DNA of 64,000 nucleotides from contig NC_061082.1 of the NCBI RefSeq assembly GCF_021917145.1, forward strand, positions 16,657,682 through 16,721,681, given 5' to 3'. Positions 1 to 12,310 of this stretch are shown piece by piece. The first letter of the stretch is position 1. Every line of letters begins with the position of its first letter. Source of the DNA: Hypomesus transpacificus. Taxonomy: Eukaryota; Chordata; Actinopteri; Osmeriformes; Osmeridae. The notes below the pieces were generated by a model. It worked only from the letters and a program-made list of their open reading frames with translations, made no database searches and was not told the DNA's origin. Made by a program: the position numbers and the translations under genes.

Positions 1-548
1 CTAGGGTAGTATTAAAAAGTTGATTTCCAATCCAAACTTAAAGATCTGTCATGCCTCGTGTGTTGTGATGGCGGTTTGATATATTGCTATATGAGTTATA
101 AGTATCTTTTTTATTTATTGTGTCTGAAATACTGCTCTGCTTTCATCTGTCCCTATATGTGACTGAACACTGTTGTCGCTGAAGTGATTATCCGATGACA
201 CGAAGGAGACCCATGCTAGAACTAATGCATTACATCGAGACAAAGAGACCATGGGACAAAAACAGGAAACCATCTGATTGCGTCTGAAGAAAGATGACTT
301 GTGGGCCATTTAACAGTATGAGATGACGTGTAAGAATGCCAAAGTCCACTGTTGTAGAAGAGCTTCGTGAGGGCTTATAAAAATAGCTTGTTTTAAATGG
401 TTATTTTAAGCGACACACCGAGAGCCTGCAAGCAGGGAAGCCTTCTGTGTCCGCAGACATTAAAGAGTACCTGACAAGATGGTATTTGCTGTTGAGCCTT
501 AGAGCTCACCTCATGTATCAGTTAAAATAACGTGCTTTTCATTTGAGT

Positions 549-747
549 CTTTTTTTTTTTTCATCGTCTTTTTTCAGCAGACACTTTTATCCAGAGCGAC
601 TTACAGTAAGTACAGGGACATTCCCCCCGAGGCAGATAGGGTGAAGTGCCTTACCCAAGGACACAATATCATTTGGCTCGGCCGGGAATCGAACCGGCTA
701 CTCTCTGAGTAATAGCCCAACTCCCTAGCCGCTCAGCCATCTGACTC
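549..747 (-). mobile_element. tRNA-derived SINE, copy 1
   Basis: Read on the minus strand, the element starts near 747 with a tRNA-like head containing a Pol III A box (TGGCTGAGCGG) and B box (GGTTCGATTCC). A body follows (TGTCCTTGGGTAAGGCACTT, then a CCTCGGGGGGAATGTCCCTG segment), then a tail CTCTGGATAAAAGTGTCTGCTG and a homopolymer A stretch (T run on plus, about 549-560). The tail is the common 3' motif of many teleost SINEs. The same family recurs at 8899-9083. The head looks most like a tRNA-Leu-type sequence, but the exact parent is my inference. I could not define target-site duplications. Confidence 0.85.
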
Positions 748-1029
748 CGTAACTACTACGTGTTGTGGCTTGAATTCCACAACAGTGTTCTTCTGACGAT
801 ACACAGACCCTTTGAAACGTAACGATTGCAGACACAGAAACACTGGGTGAGCTCCTAAAACACAAGGTGTGCAGAGATAAACAGTATATGTACATTAAAA
901 ACAGTACATATGGTACTGTAAACACAGACCAAAAGTAAACACGTGGACCCATATCCTTGAAGCAGATGATGTGATACCATGAATAACAGTATGAAGTACA
1001 GTACATTCTGTGAATGAGCCAGCCAATCA

Positions 1030-1180
1030 TCAATAATAATTATCTCATGACTGGACCATTTAGCCCATGCAATCGGAGCTTAATTTAATTGCTACATGTC
1101 TAATTAGCACAATCCTTTCTCATTAGCATCAGAATATGTGAGAACAGCCTCATCTCCACCCATGCTCATCACTTCTCCCT
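1030..1180. promoter_or_regulatory. candidate conserved non-coding block
   Basis: A simple-repeat-free, A/T-rich stretch with several homeodomain-type cores (TTAATTTAATTG, TAATTAGC, CATTAGCATC) in about 100 bp. That texture is typical of vertebrate enhancers near developmental genes. Only composition supports this; conservation cannot be seen here. Confidence 0.2.
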
Positions 1181-1607
1181 ACCTACTGTCCGGCTGATGG
1201 CGAGAAACGCACTCAGTGTTAAAAATTCTGGGGAGGTTTTGTACATACACTGGCTTGCGCACACACAGACATACATACGCACAAAAGCAAACACACACAC
1301 ACAACGAACGAACAAACACCCGCATGTACAACTGGTGATTGTCCCACGTCTGTGCAAGCACGACCCCTCAAAGACACACAGCACTTTCACATTTGAATAC
1401 ACGCTTCCGAAATAAACAATTTCATCCATTCCCACAGAGGCATTGACAGACAGACACACACACACACACACGCAGCACTGTCTTTGGGAGAACAAAGCCT
1501 TGTGACCTGACAGGAGAGGGAGGTGCTCTGGGTTCAGCTCCTTTCCCCCCAGCAAATCAATTAGTCAGATCAGAGAACCCTCAACCCGCCCAGGGGGTAG
1601 ATGGTGG

Positions 1608-1640
1608 GTGTGTGTGTGTGTGTGTGGGGGGGGGGGGGTT
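1608..1640. repeat. (TG)n followed by a G run
   Basis: A TG dinucleotide tract runs directly into about 13 consecutive G residues, followed by more G-rich sequence to about 1665. It is a compound microsatellite with G-quadruplex potential on the plus strand. Confidence 0.85.
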
Positions 1641-4600
1641 GGAGGTGGGGGGGTGTAGGGGTGAGGTGAAAGGGGATCTGACAGCGAGATGCCCTCAAAA
1701 GACACACTCCTGAAGAGACGAAGAGAGAGATGTGGAAAGAAATGGAAGAGGAGAGGAATATGGACAGACTGAAATGTTGCCATGCCAAGTGTCTTTTTTA
1801 TAGAGACTACACCAAAGGGGCATGCAAGCTTTAATATGAAAAAATACGTATTTTTCTTTCATCAAAAATATGGCAGTCGGTGGCATGTTGTCTGCCACAA
1901 TATCTGAGTCCATAAAGTGGGCCAAACTTTGCAACTTCGGCCTCACCTTTCTGATGATCTTGGCTCTGCCGGCAAGGAGCTGACACCCCAGCCGCTGTCT
2001 CGCGCTTGGCGGGGATGCGAGGGCTGTGATTGGCTGCTGCTCCCTTTCACTTCCTGTGAGGGTGACCCCCGGGTGAACCTGCTGCTCCTCATTTACATAT
2101 GACACGGAACTGACAGCTCATCAGCTTACAGGGTTCATACAGACACCACATGCACACACGTGCACGCACACACACAGCTTTCTCCTTCCCTTCCTTCCTT
2201 CTCCCTCGCTCTCTCTCCCACCTTTTTCGTGCTCTCGCTCTCTCTCTCTCTCTCCTCTCTCCCATGTCTGATGAGCCTCCTCCTCCCCGGGGACCGTGGT
2301 GAGTGACAGTTGGGAATTAGCGATGTGTAAACACTCACGCATCCATTTGCATCCCATCAGTGGGCCGTCATCGAGCTCAAACACTCCCACCTCTCAACGC
2401 ACCTTTTTCTGCTGCCTCCTGCGCTTTTTCCTGTTTGTGGGGGATTTTCACCCTGTTTGTGGACAAAGTGGAAAACGAGGAGGAGGAGGAGGAGGAGGAA
2501 GACGATGTGGAGGAGGACAAGATCGCACCCTGCCGTCTGGATCAAGGTCACCTTCAGAAAGCTGCCGAGGAGGAGGAGGATAGGAAAGCAAAAAGGAGGG
2601 GAGAGGAATCTCTCGAGAAAGTGCTCAATTTCGTCGGCGTGTTGTCATCGATACTGGGGCCGTTTTACGGGCAATGTTAAGAGTTATTGATTGTTCCACA
2701 AGGGTTTGTCAGACCCATGAGAGAAGCCGACATGCGTGTAGTTCAGAGAGGCTGCAGCCGATTCATCTGTTTTGTTGGTGTTGCACGTGTCTGTGCCGAC
2801 GGTACACACAAAGTACCCGCCACCCTCATCATCACATCCCCCCCGCATCTGCACCCCCTCCTCACCCCCCCTCCCTCCGCGTCCTCCTTCCCTTTCCCAA
2901 TCAGACTCCTCAGCCTTGCACGCGCACATGCCCTCACGCACGACACACACACACATTTGCACACATCCGTTTCCCAAGCCGGGAGACGTGATACCGGCAT
3001 TAAAAAGACAGGGAACCGTAAAATAGGCGTGTCTAATTGCCTGGACGACTTCAGTTCTCATTTCTACGCCCATTGTTCTTGCTTTGCAGTGACTCTGTGA
3101 GGCGCAGCAGCATTGATAGGCCTTTAGCCATGCGTGTGAGGAGAGAACACACAGCACCGAGTTTTATAGGCCTATTATCTCCTCTGTGATAATAAGGAAC
3201 AAACCATCTCTCTTCCCAGCCATGACATAAATGCCTAAATGAGCATTAATTAACACTGGCGCAAGGACACACACACACACACACACAACCCGGGTGCACA
3301 CATACAGTAAAAAACAAAGGAAAGATTCCTTGCACCTCTCTTTCTCCCTCTCTCTATCTCTCTCTCATTCTTTCACTCTCTCTCTCTTTTAAAGAAGATA
3401 GATATTTTCTATGGATTAATGAGGCCAAAATGGGATAAGTCTTTTGTGCCTAATCATTTTGTCAGTCCTATTTTTTTATCTGTGCCCATCCATGGATGAG
3501 GAAGTGAAAATATACGGGGTATTTGCATGGGAATATGTAATTGAAAAAGAACAGCAATGGCAAGACATTTCACTACGCTGGAAGTCAACCATACTGATTT
3601 CCCTAATGAATGCTTCGACTGTGGAATCTGCAGACGTGGTCACTGAGCTTGACTCATAACCAACTGGAAAGCTTCGCTCAAGCAAGAGGTCTGCTCACGA
3701 GTGTTTTACTTTCAACTTGCTCTTGACTGCCTGTTTATAGAGCAACATCTCTGTCTAAATCCACTCAAGGGTATTTCTCTGTAAACCAGAGCATGTGTTG
3801 AGATGTGTTGAGCATGACTGTCAACAAGGCTACACGCCATGTGCAAATCAGCACGGCACACAATCCAAACCCGCACATCTGTCGAAATGACGTGGATGAC
3901 TCACTCAAGCACAGTTTGAGTTTTGGAAACTTGACTACAAAACGAAAACTGTACGTTTATTGATCATACCTAGAGAAATCATCCAAGGTGAGGTTACTTC
4001 TTTCTGGATATTAAGTAAAAAAAAAAAAAATCCAGACAAGGTAAAAACTTTGTTAAAACTTTATGAAATAGACTTTCAATCTGGTCATTTATAGATTTTT
4101 TTTTCGAGTGAATACATTATACTTTTTTTTCTTTTTCAGTGTCAGACAATCCCCTGAGTCCTGTCTTCCCTGCGGCAGTCATGGGTGCCACCTAGCAGAG
4201 ACAAAGAGAAACCCTGCACATTGGCAGCTGCGACGCTGCTCAGATATCTCCACACAGGTGGCAGTGATGGAGTAAACACCGTGACAGGACTGATTCACAC
4301 ACGCATGCACACACACACACGCCCAAAATACAAAGGTTAAACAGGGGTCAACCTGTCACATATCCACGTCATAAGTTGCTCTAGTCAGAGATGTTTGTCT
4401 CTCTATTGGAGGCGGCGTTTTCCACCTGTGTGGAACGGGAGATAGGAGTTGTTAAGGACACAGATGGAGAACTCACTCACTGAATCCAGCCACGGAGCGA
4501 TCACGAGGGTTCTACTGTGTTAACGGAGTGTTAGAGAGGATGTGAGACACAGTAGGGGACACCGTCACAGAGGGTTTGAGCTGACGGTGTATTTTCAGAA

Positions 4601-7600
4601 ATATTCAGTTTGAGAGATCATGTTTGTGGGCTACTTCACTAACATCACACGGCAAGCCTAGGTACCATGTCGAAAACTAGCATGCTAGACAAGAAAGATC
4701 ACACACAGCGAATCAGAATGTAATACATGTTAAATGGCTGTTGCTACAAACGGATCAAAAATGCATGGTGTGGCCTTAGGTCCCCTCAATGTCCCCAGTG
4801 CTAGATGATGCCAAATCTACAGATACAGAATTCAGAGCATCTATCCAGCCCCTTCCTACATCGTAGTCAAGAAAGTGTTGCGGAACCACAATGTGTTCCA
4901 CTATCCAAATCAATTAGTATGTTCAGGCACGTATCTGCCTGCATGGTTGTTCCAATCTTTGTCTTTTGTTATACTGAGCATGTGTTGACAGTGCATCAGT
5001 GTATTTTTGCTCTCTGAGTGTGGAGCAATATCTATACTTCAGTGCCACTTAACTGAACCGCTCGCTGAAAGCACATGAGGCCGTGAGATGCTGGAGAGTG
5101 ATTGCTGCAAGTGAGCAGTCCTCTCATCTATTCTGAGCAATCTGAAGACGCCATGCCACCCTCAACAGATGGCACACAACACCAAGACCAAGTGCAAGTG
5201 AATAACAATTTGGTAGACCAAGTGAATACCAATTTAGCACCTCCATCTGTTTTCTCCCGCGTACTTTCAATAACGTGCGCCTTCGCTCCGAAACCTGCCG
5301 CGCGTGTCACAATGTGGGAGTGTGGAGAATCTATCCGTCTCCACGCTCCCTCAATTTGGCTCTTTTTAAACATTGATCTGCGTTCACGGTGATTGCGCCG
5401 TTCTCCGTGATTGCTTAACATTTTGTTCTTTGTAATTTGGAATCCTGTTTACTGTGGGTTTGGCATCTAATGTGGAACATTGAGGGTTCTGCAAGTGTGT
5501 TTGAAGAAGGTCGTTCAGAAACCTTTTCCTTTTTGCTTCTTCTCTCGTCCTTTGGGTCTGCAAATGCCTCCGCTTATCTGAGACAGGTGTTTGTGTGTCT
5601 GTCTCCTCTAAGAAATGACAGAACACGTAGTATTCAGATGTCCCTAGTCTTCTCTTTTGTTAAAGCTATCCTCCTCCCCCTGATCCATCACTGTAGCTCT
5701 CATGACATTACATATCATCAGAATACATTATTCTCCACATCATTTTAGTTGGATGAGAATGACCCTTCTAATGGGTCTACCTTAACCTCCAAAGGGCTCA
5801 TGTCATATCTGTGTTGGGTTTTATGTCCATTTAATGGTTGGGGTCATGTGGGATGGATCTTAACATCGACAGACAGGGCAGGGGGGTAGGAGATGTCATC
5901 CGGACTCGTGTTTGGTATGGAACACACACACACATACACGTGTGACAAGCTCTCTCCATGTGTGGTACTGCCTTGCGGTTGAACGCCGTAAATCATTCAA
6001 GATGTCATCCTCAATCCCCAAAGTCGAAGACGGCACATCATTTGCGTCACATGGACACGAACACAGTCCACACACACCTTCACGTGCCCGTGTGTGTGGC
6101 AGAGGATCTCCCTCTGGGTGTTAATGAGAGCTTTTTAAATGTGAAAAGCCTGAGTGATAGCCACCTGGGTCAAGAGGACCAAACATTGACCTCATGAATG
6201 AAACATCAGTCATTAAACAGGAGGGTAGAAATATCATCTCCTTTGTGACAGAGTTGAAGGGGGTCCCGCCGTATTATCCTTTACTGCAAAACAGCACAGA
6301 AGGGGAGAAGGGCCGTGTGGGCATTGTGTGTTCAGGCCGTTTAATGCAGAGGTGTCTCACTGTGGACGAGCGATGGTGGGTTAGCACGACACAGGCAGAA
6401 CATTTTTAGGGCTTTTGGTTTCTTGTCTACGTAACCATAGCCACCATCAAACTCGATATGTCAATGGCTGGACATCTGTTCGTGTGAATTAGCCTTGCAT
6501 TCCTTCCTGACATTTTGAATTCAATAAAAAAAAAACAGTTTACCCTATTAAATTCTGGGACGGCAGTGTGCAACTTTGCGGGTCCCTTCAGAACACACCA
6601 CAGTGTCAGAATCTCTTACATCAAAGGCCATGTAAAGTGTAAACTTCCTCCCATCCATCCATCCATCCCTCCCTCCATCAGAAGAACCATGAAAATAGCT
6701 TGTGGATTGCTGCGAGGCTGGAGAAATCTCCTGTTGCTAGGCACCGAGTGTGTTCTGTGATGCCATCACATTGCGCGAGGCACTTAAAGGAACATTCCAA
6801 AACTTTTGAGCGCCACAACTCCCAAAACTTCCTTAAGGGCACCCAGCAAGAGGTACAACCTTCAACATCTTGTCTTTTCGGAGAAGTTATATTTATGCTA
6901 ACTGTCAGTCAGTTCCATAGCCGGCTCTGTGGGGAGAACGGAACACGGATCTTCGCTCTGCTCCGGCCTTCCTTAATAACCTCCTCTCCCGTCGCGGGAT
7001 GTGTCTCACCTGTCGCCTGCTCCTCAGGCCTTTCTCTCACCGTCTGAAGTCCGTGCCGCGGCAATGGCCCCAGCCATGTGAAGAGCCTGCAGATGGGCCC
7101 GCCGTGCCCTGATCTAAAGAAGCCTCGAGACACAGGTACGAAGAAACACCCGACCCTCAGGCCGAGTAGACCCTGAGAGGTCCTCCTGACAAGCAACAAG
7201 AATGGGAGAAGAAGAAGAAGGAGAACAATGTGCAGGACTGGCAGGTTGTCCTCACCCTCGGCACCCGGTCCTCCCTCTCTGGCGTGGGTGACTCTCCTCC
7301 CCCTGCAGATAGGCTCCTCCCCCTGCCTCCCTCACCCTCCCTGCTTCACCGGCCAGGTGAGTAAGGACACCCAAGGGAGCTCTGACATGCGCCAGTTGAT
7401 GTGATTGAGAGACCTGAACAGCCGTATACAGTAGAATACGTCAATGGAATTGATAAAGTAATCGTGTTAATGACACTGCGTGTGAATTTACAATGTATTA
7501 GCACACAATTCCATCTTTGCAATTGTAATACAATATCGCTTTAAATGTCAATTGATCTTCAGGGTTGTTTCCTCTGCACACACCTGACACTGCTTCGCTC

Positions 7601-8327
7601 CAGCTCTCTCGTTGCGCTGATTGATTTCTGTTCTCTCAAAAAACTTTCAACCCACACTCCACGCCAAGCTCTGAGGGAGTACAACAGAGGCCTTTGTGGC
7701 ATCCCTCTGTATGGAAACAAGGGGTCGTCGACAGGTCAGCCCAGAGAAGGATCAAAGGCTGTGGTCTCTATGTTCTCAGGCACTAAGAGGAGCACAGGCT
7801 TTCATCTCCCTGATTTCTGGACAGGATGGTGAAATTCAGCCAGCTGCCTCAATCTGTGTTTACTTTACCTCAAGGGTAAAGCTGTTCTCTATAACAGTCT
7901 CCGATGCAGCATCGGAAAAACAGGGAGAGAGCTGGGCTCCTCGAGAGCAGAGGCTCAGATACATACAAATAGTTGGGCTGATGCTAGCATTGAAACTCAG
8001 GATGCTTCAGTGTTTTTGTACTCAAGTGTTAGCAGATTGATCCATCTGAGAAGGCCCTGTCTGTTCTGCTTTCATCATTTAGCAGCCTTATCTACAGCCT
8101 TTTCTACTTGCTGTCAAATCCCAAAACTACATGTGATTAGTCAGATTCACATCCAGTCTAACCACTGTCAAGTGTTTTAAGTAAGCAAAATCAGATCCAA
8201 TACACCTGCCTCTCTGACAGAGCCTGAAATAGAATAGAATGAAAAAAAAAAAGTAGAAAGGGAATAGCATGATCTGAGTTCATGACTCAGTTTCTTATGA
8301 AGTTGAATTCAGTTTCTGTTGTTCCCC

Positions 8328-8453
<126 letters not shown>

Positions 8454-8898
8454 AGATCCTCCCTCTCTCCTCCCCCCCCCTCGTCGTGTCTCTCCCCGCT
8501 CCGCTCGTGGCGCTAGGCAGTCTGAGGAGAAATGTGTGAAGTGCCGAGATGAAAGCTTCTCTCTCGGAGGAAGACGTCTCACTGAAGATGATGTCTTTCT
8601 TTTCTCTCCACTAAGCCACTGTGGATATGCTCCTAATTCTAGGAGCTTGACGAGCTGCCTCTCAGCACAGCAGACGACCTCTCGGCCGACTCAAAAGCCC
8701 CCCTGACCTGGTCTGGTGTTCTCTGTTACACTTTGTTGTTTGTCGGAATGTTTGTTTTGCGTTTGGGTTTTTTGTTGATAGTTTGCCACAAGAACTTGCT
8801 TGACACTATTTAGTTTGCAGCGCCACAGTCAATCTGACATTAAGGCATACATTATTTTCATCCCTTCCATCGTGTCCCTTGAGAATCCAAGCATCATG

Positions 8899-9083
8899 GG
8901 TCAGATGGCTGAGCAGTTAGGGAATCGGGCTGTTAATCAAAAGGTTGCCAGTTCGATTCCTGGCTTTGTAAAATGAGGTTGTGTCCTTGGGCAAGGCATT
9001 TCACCCTACTTTCCTCGGGGGGAATGTCCCTGTACTTACTGTAAGTCTCTCTGGAATAAGAGCGTCTGCTTAATGGAAAAAAA
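8899..9083 (+). mobile_element. tRNA-derived SINE, copy 2
   Basis: Same family as 549-747, in the opposite orientation. The A box (TGGCTGAGCAG) and B box (AGTTCGATTCC) lie in the tRNA-like head at about 8903-8960. The body contains TGTCCTTGGGCAAGGCATTT and GGGGGGAATGTCCCTGTACT. The tail is CTGGAATAAGAGCGTCTGCT followed by an A-rich end. By eye it differs from copy 1 at perhaps a fifth of positions, so neither copy is very young. Confidence 0.87.
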
Positions 9084-9880
9084 TCATGTTGTTTCCACAG
9101 TAGATTTGCTTGTTGCCAGTGACAACAACTTAAAGTGAGTATGGCTGAGATACATGTTTTAGGATATATACTAATTACCCCATGAACACTGCAATCCATC
9201 ATGGTCCCATCCTTGCAGCTGTTCATATAAAGTCGATTATGGGATGTGTGTGTCACCAAGCTTGCCTGTGTGTGAGCCTCTATGAGTGTATGTGTGCACA
9301 TATTGATCTCTGTGTTATTCTATATGTTCTAGATGTTATTCTGCTGTAGTAACGTTCTGTTCTGTTCCTGTTTAATTCCAAACAATGTCAATACAGACAT
9401 GGTCTCTTGTCACGTAACCATGGTACATTTACCAAATAATACAAATAACATTTTTGCTCAGTCCTGCATCCACGTACCATAACAGAGGATGGCGGTCAGA
9501 GCCCAGCAGAAGACGTGGCACGCCGTGACTCGACAGAGCTTATGCAATGTCCCATGGAGAGCAGTGAGAAGGGTCGTGGGACATGTTTAACAGCTCCCTC
9601 TGTCTCTTTCTAAACCCCTTCTCTGCCCTACAGTGGTCCGGGTGGATCCTCAATGCATTCACTTAACATTTGTTGTGCTCCCGCCACTGGAGGGCCGTCA
9701 CCGCCAACGTCGGTGACATTTTGAGGAAAGGCGAGAGCGCTAACCTCCCCCCCCCACCCCCCCATCCATCTGAGGAGGGTCGTTACATCATTCCTTGTCA
9801 CGCAAGCCTCCTTTTTATTTATTATTTCACCCTCTCTCCTCTCTCTCTTGCTCTCTCTGTCTTTTTCTCTTTTTCTTTTT

Positions 9881-10033
<153 letters not shown>

Positions 10034-11118
10034 CCTACCATGGCTACGAAGCAACTATACCTCTCTCTTGCTCTCTATCTCTGTTTCTCTCTCCCTCTCA
10101 GACTCTCTCGTTCTCTTTCACTCCTTGTCTCTATCCCTATCTCCCTTCAGCTTTCCATCTGTGCCATTTTGTCACTTACACGCCAGCCAGGCTCTGTGCA
10201 GAGCCCATGGGAGCTTGTGTCACCGTGGAGCACTGGTCATGAATTTCTAAGGGTATAGATCGGGACTGCGGCTTCTACATACAGCCCTTAAGCCTGACAC
10301 TGGATAGCTAAAGGTACACCATTCTCTGTTAGGACCTGGACCCTGATGTTATGTTCGTCTAAACTGAACAGATTTGCGTTTATCGTAGTTTCTTAATAAA
10401 AAAGACAACAGACTTCCCTCAGTTTTTTTTTCTGCTCGTTAGTAGTATGTCATTCTTTTTAATCAGCATTTTGAAACCATCTCCCCCACTCTAAACGAAT
10501 CACAGTGGATTGGAAGCGCCATCCACACCTCCCTTCCTCCCTCCCCAGCCAGACCTCAAATCCTTTCAGCTCCCCGTTCTCCTCGCCTCTCTCTTCATAC
10601 TGTTGTGATGTTCCTGTCAAAAGACAACCACAGTCGATAGTCGCCAGCCAAAACATACATTAGCCGGGGCGCCTGGCTCCCCTGGACCATCCTTCCACTC
10701 AATCTACCCCAGCGGCGGGCTGTGAACCCAGGCACACGTGCCGCTGGCTCCTGGCTGCTCGCCCCCGGCAGCCAAGTCACCCATAATTAACATTATTTAC
10801 AGACAGCAGACCCCAGGGGTGCTACTGCTATAGTGTAGGTGTACCATAGGCAGAGAGGTGGTGAAAGTAGAGGAAGGGGAGAAGATGGAAATAACTGCCT
10901 GTGTGTTTGTGCTTGCTTGTGACTGTGTGTGTGTGTGCGCCAGTGTGCATATGTGTGTCTGTGTGGTATGCGTGTAAGTGTGCACGTGTGTTTGTGTGTG
11001 TGCTGTATTCAGACGGTGTATTGCTGTCCGGAACGTGAACGACCCAGAGGAGCTTTCCTTATGATGTGATGTCAGAGATGCTTTTGTCTGAGAGCCTTGT
11101 ATGTCTGTCTTCCTGCAA

Positions 11119-11155
11119 GAGAGAGATGGAGAGAGACAGAGACAGAGACAGAGAC

Positions 11156-11247
<92 letters not shown>
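11119..11247. repeat. (GACA)n/(GA)n microsatellite
   Basis: A short GACAGA-type array (about 11131-11163) passes into roughly 80 bp of pure GA. Confidence 0.97.
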
Positions 11248-11248
<1 letters not shown>

Positions 11249-11439
11249 ACGGTGAATTCCACAGCATCCCGATTCTTCAATTTCCATACTTATAGATCTC
11301 CCTCTGACCTTCCGGAATGATCCACTAAACCTTGCACCTTATACATTTTTGTCTTCACTCATTCCAACCTCCTCTCTTCCCTCATTTCTTGTCAGTTAAA
11401 CTCTCCCTCACAGTCGGCTGGACAGGTCTATCTTTGTAA

Positions 11440-11640
11440 CAAGCATCATTTAATCGGGTTTGGAGACTGAGTCTACACAATCCACGGCCTCTAATTGATT
11501 CATGTAACGTAATTAGCTCGTTCTAACACGTCTCATAAACGCCAAACCTGGTCCCAAACTCGCTAATTAAAAACGAACAGGATTTGCAGCTAATATAATT
11601 CATTATTTTCAAATTGGCTCCAGATAAGTTGTCACAACAT
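11440..11640. promoter_or_regulatory. candidate conserved non-coding block
   Basis: About 200 bp free of simple repeats, rich in TAAT/ATTA cores (CTAATTGATT, GTAATTAGCT, GCTAATTAAA, CTAATATAATTCATTA). The clustering suggests a homeodomain-bound enhancer, possibly serving epha6. This is inferred from composition only. Confidence 0.28.
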
Positions 11641-12049
11641 AATGATCGTGCAGTAAAAGCTGTTGTTTACCATTGTGCTCTCGAAGTGCGTTGGGCATGG
11701 CGCACGGTGACACGTTGAAGCTGGCCTGAAGCACCTGCTCTTGTCTCTCCCTTCTCCGCTGGCCTGCTGTCTGGCCCGGCCTGGGGGGAGGCAGGACAAC
11801 CGGAAGGGCTGGTCAGCACCTGACCTTTGACCCTGACCCGAACACGATCTTTACTCCAAACCCCTTGCAATACAAATGTTTATCATGACATACTGTGTCA
11901 TGTGGTGACATTGCATGTGTGTGTGTGTGTCTACACTTACACGCGTGCATGTGCGTGTGTGCATGTCTGTGGGCATGTGTGCGAGAGATCTAATCATGAG
12001 GTAATCCATCTCCAGCCTGGTGTTTGGTGTTTCAGAACAAACAGCCGTA

Positions 12050-12310
12050 GGCTGAGCTGTCAACATTCATTAGCAAGGCTGTCACCGTCCCCAGTCCAAT
12101 AATTACTACGAGTCTCCTGACTGTCACCGTTTCGCATCGCGCCGTAACATGTGATGCCAGCGCCCAGCACACCGAGGGTTACAGCAGCCTGTCAATTAGC
12201 TTGATATGCAGAGGGGAGACTGTCTGGGTAGATTTACCTGCATGCGAGTGTGCTTTTAAGTCGGGAAGAGACTGGCTATTTAGTTAAAGTGGCAGCGGTG
12301 GGGGGTAGTC
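12050..12310. promoter_or_regulatory. candidate conserved non-coding block
   Basis: A repeat-free stretch with CATTCATTAGC, CCAATAATTACTA and TCAATTAGCTTGATATGC motifs spaced between GC-richer sequence. The texture is like vertebrate conserved elements, but no direct evidence of function is visible. Confidence 0.22.

Larger units (their letters stand above)
1..8327. other. gene-poor flank, no coding exon supported
   Basis: I see no open reading frame here with protein-like composition, domain motifs or flanking splice signals. The stretch holds a SINE (549-747), CA/TG tracts (about 1260-1470 and 1608-1640, the latter followed by a G run), a GGA/GAG-rich patch (about 2476-2590) and CA tracts near 2940 and 3270-3300. 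Short AT-rich blocks around 1040-1140 and 3180-3260 contain homeodomain-type TAAT cores. The rest is unremarkable unique DNA. It lies 35-43 kb upstream of the epha6 start codon, so distant regulatory elements are possible but not shown. Confidence 0.6.

Noticed and set aside
2360-2680. A Glu-rich 106-residue frame
   Set aside because: The acidic part is a GAG/GGA repeat and two overlapping frames are equally open. No splice or family support was found.
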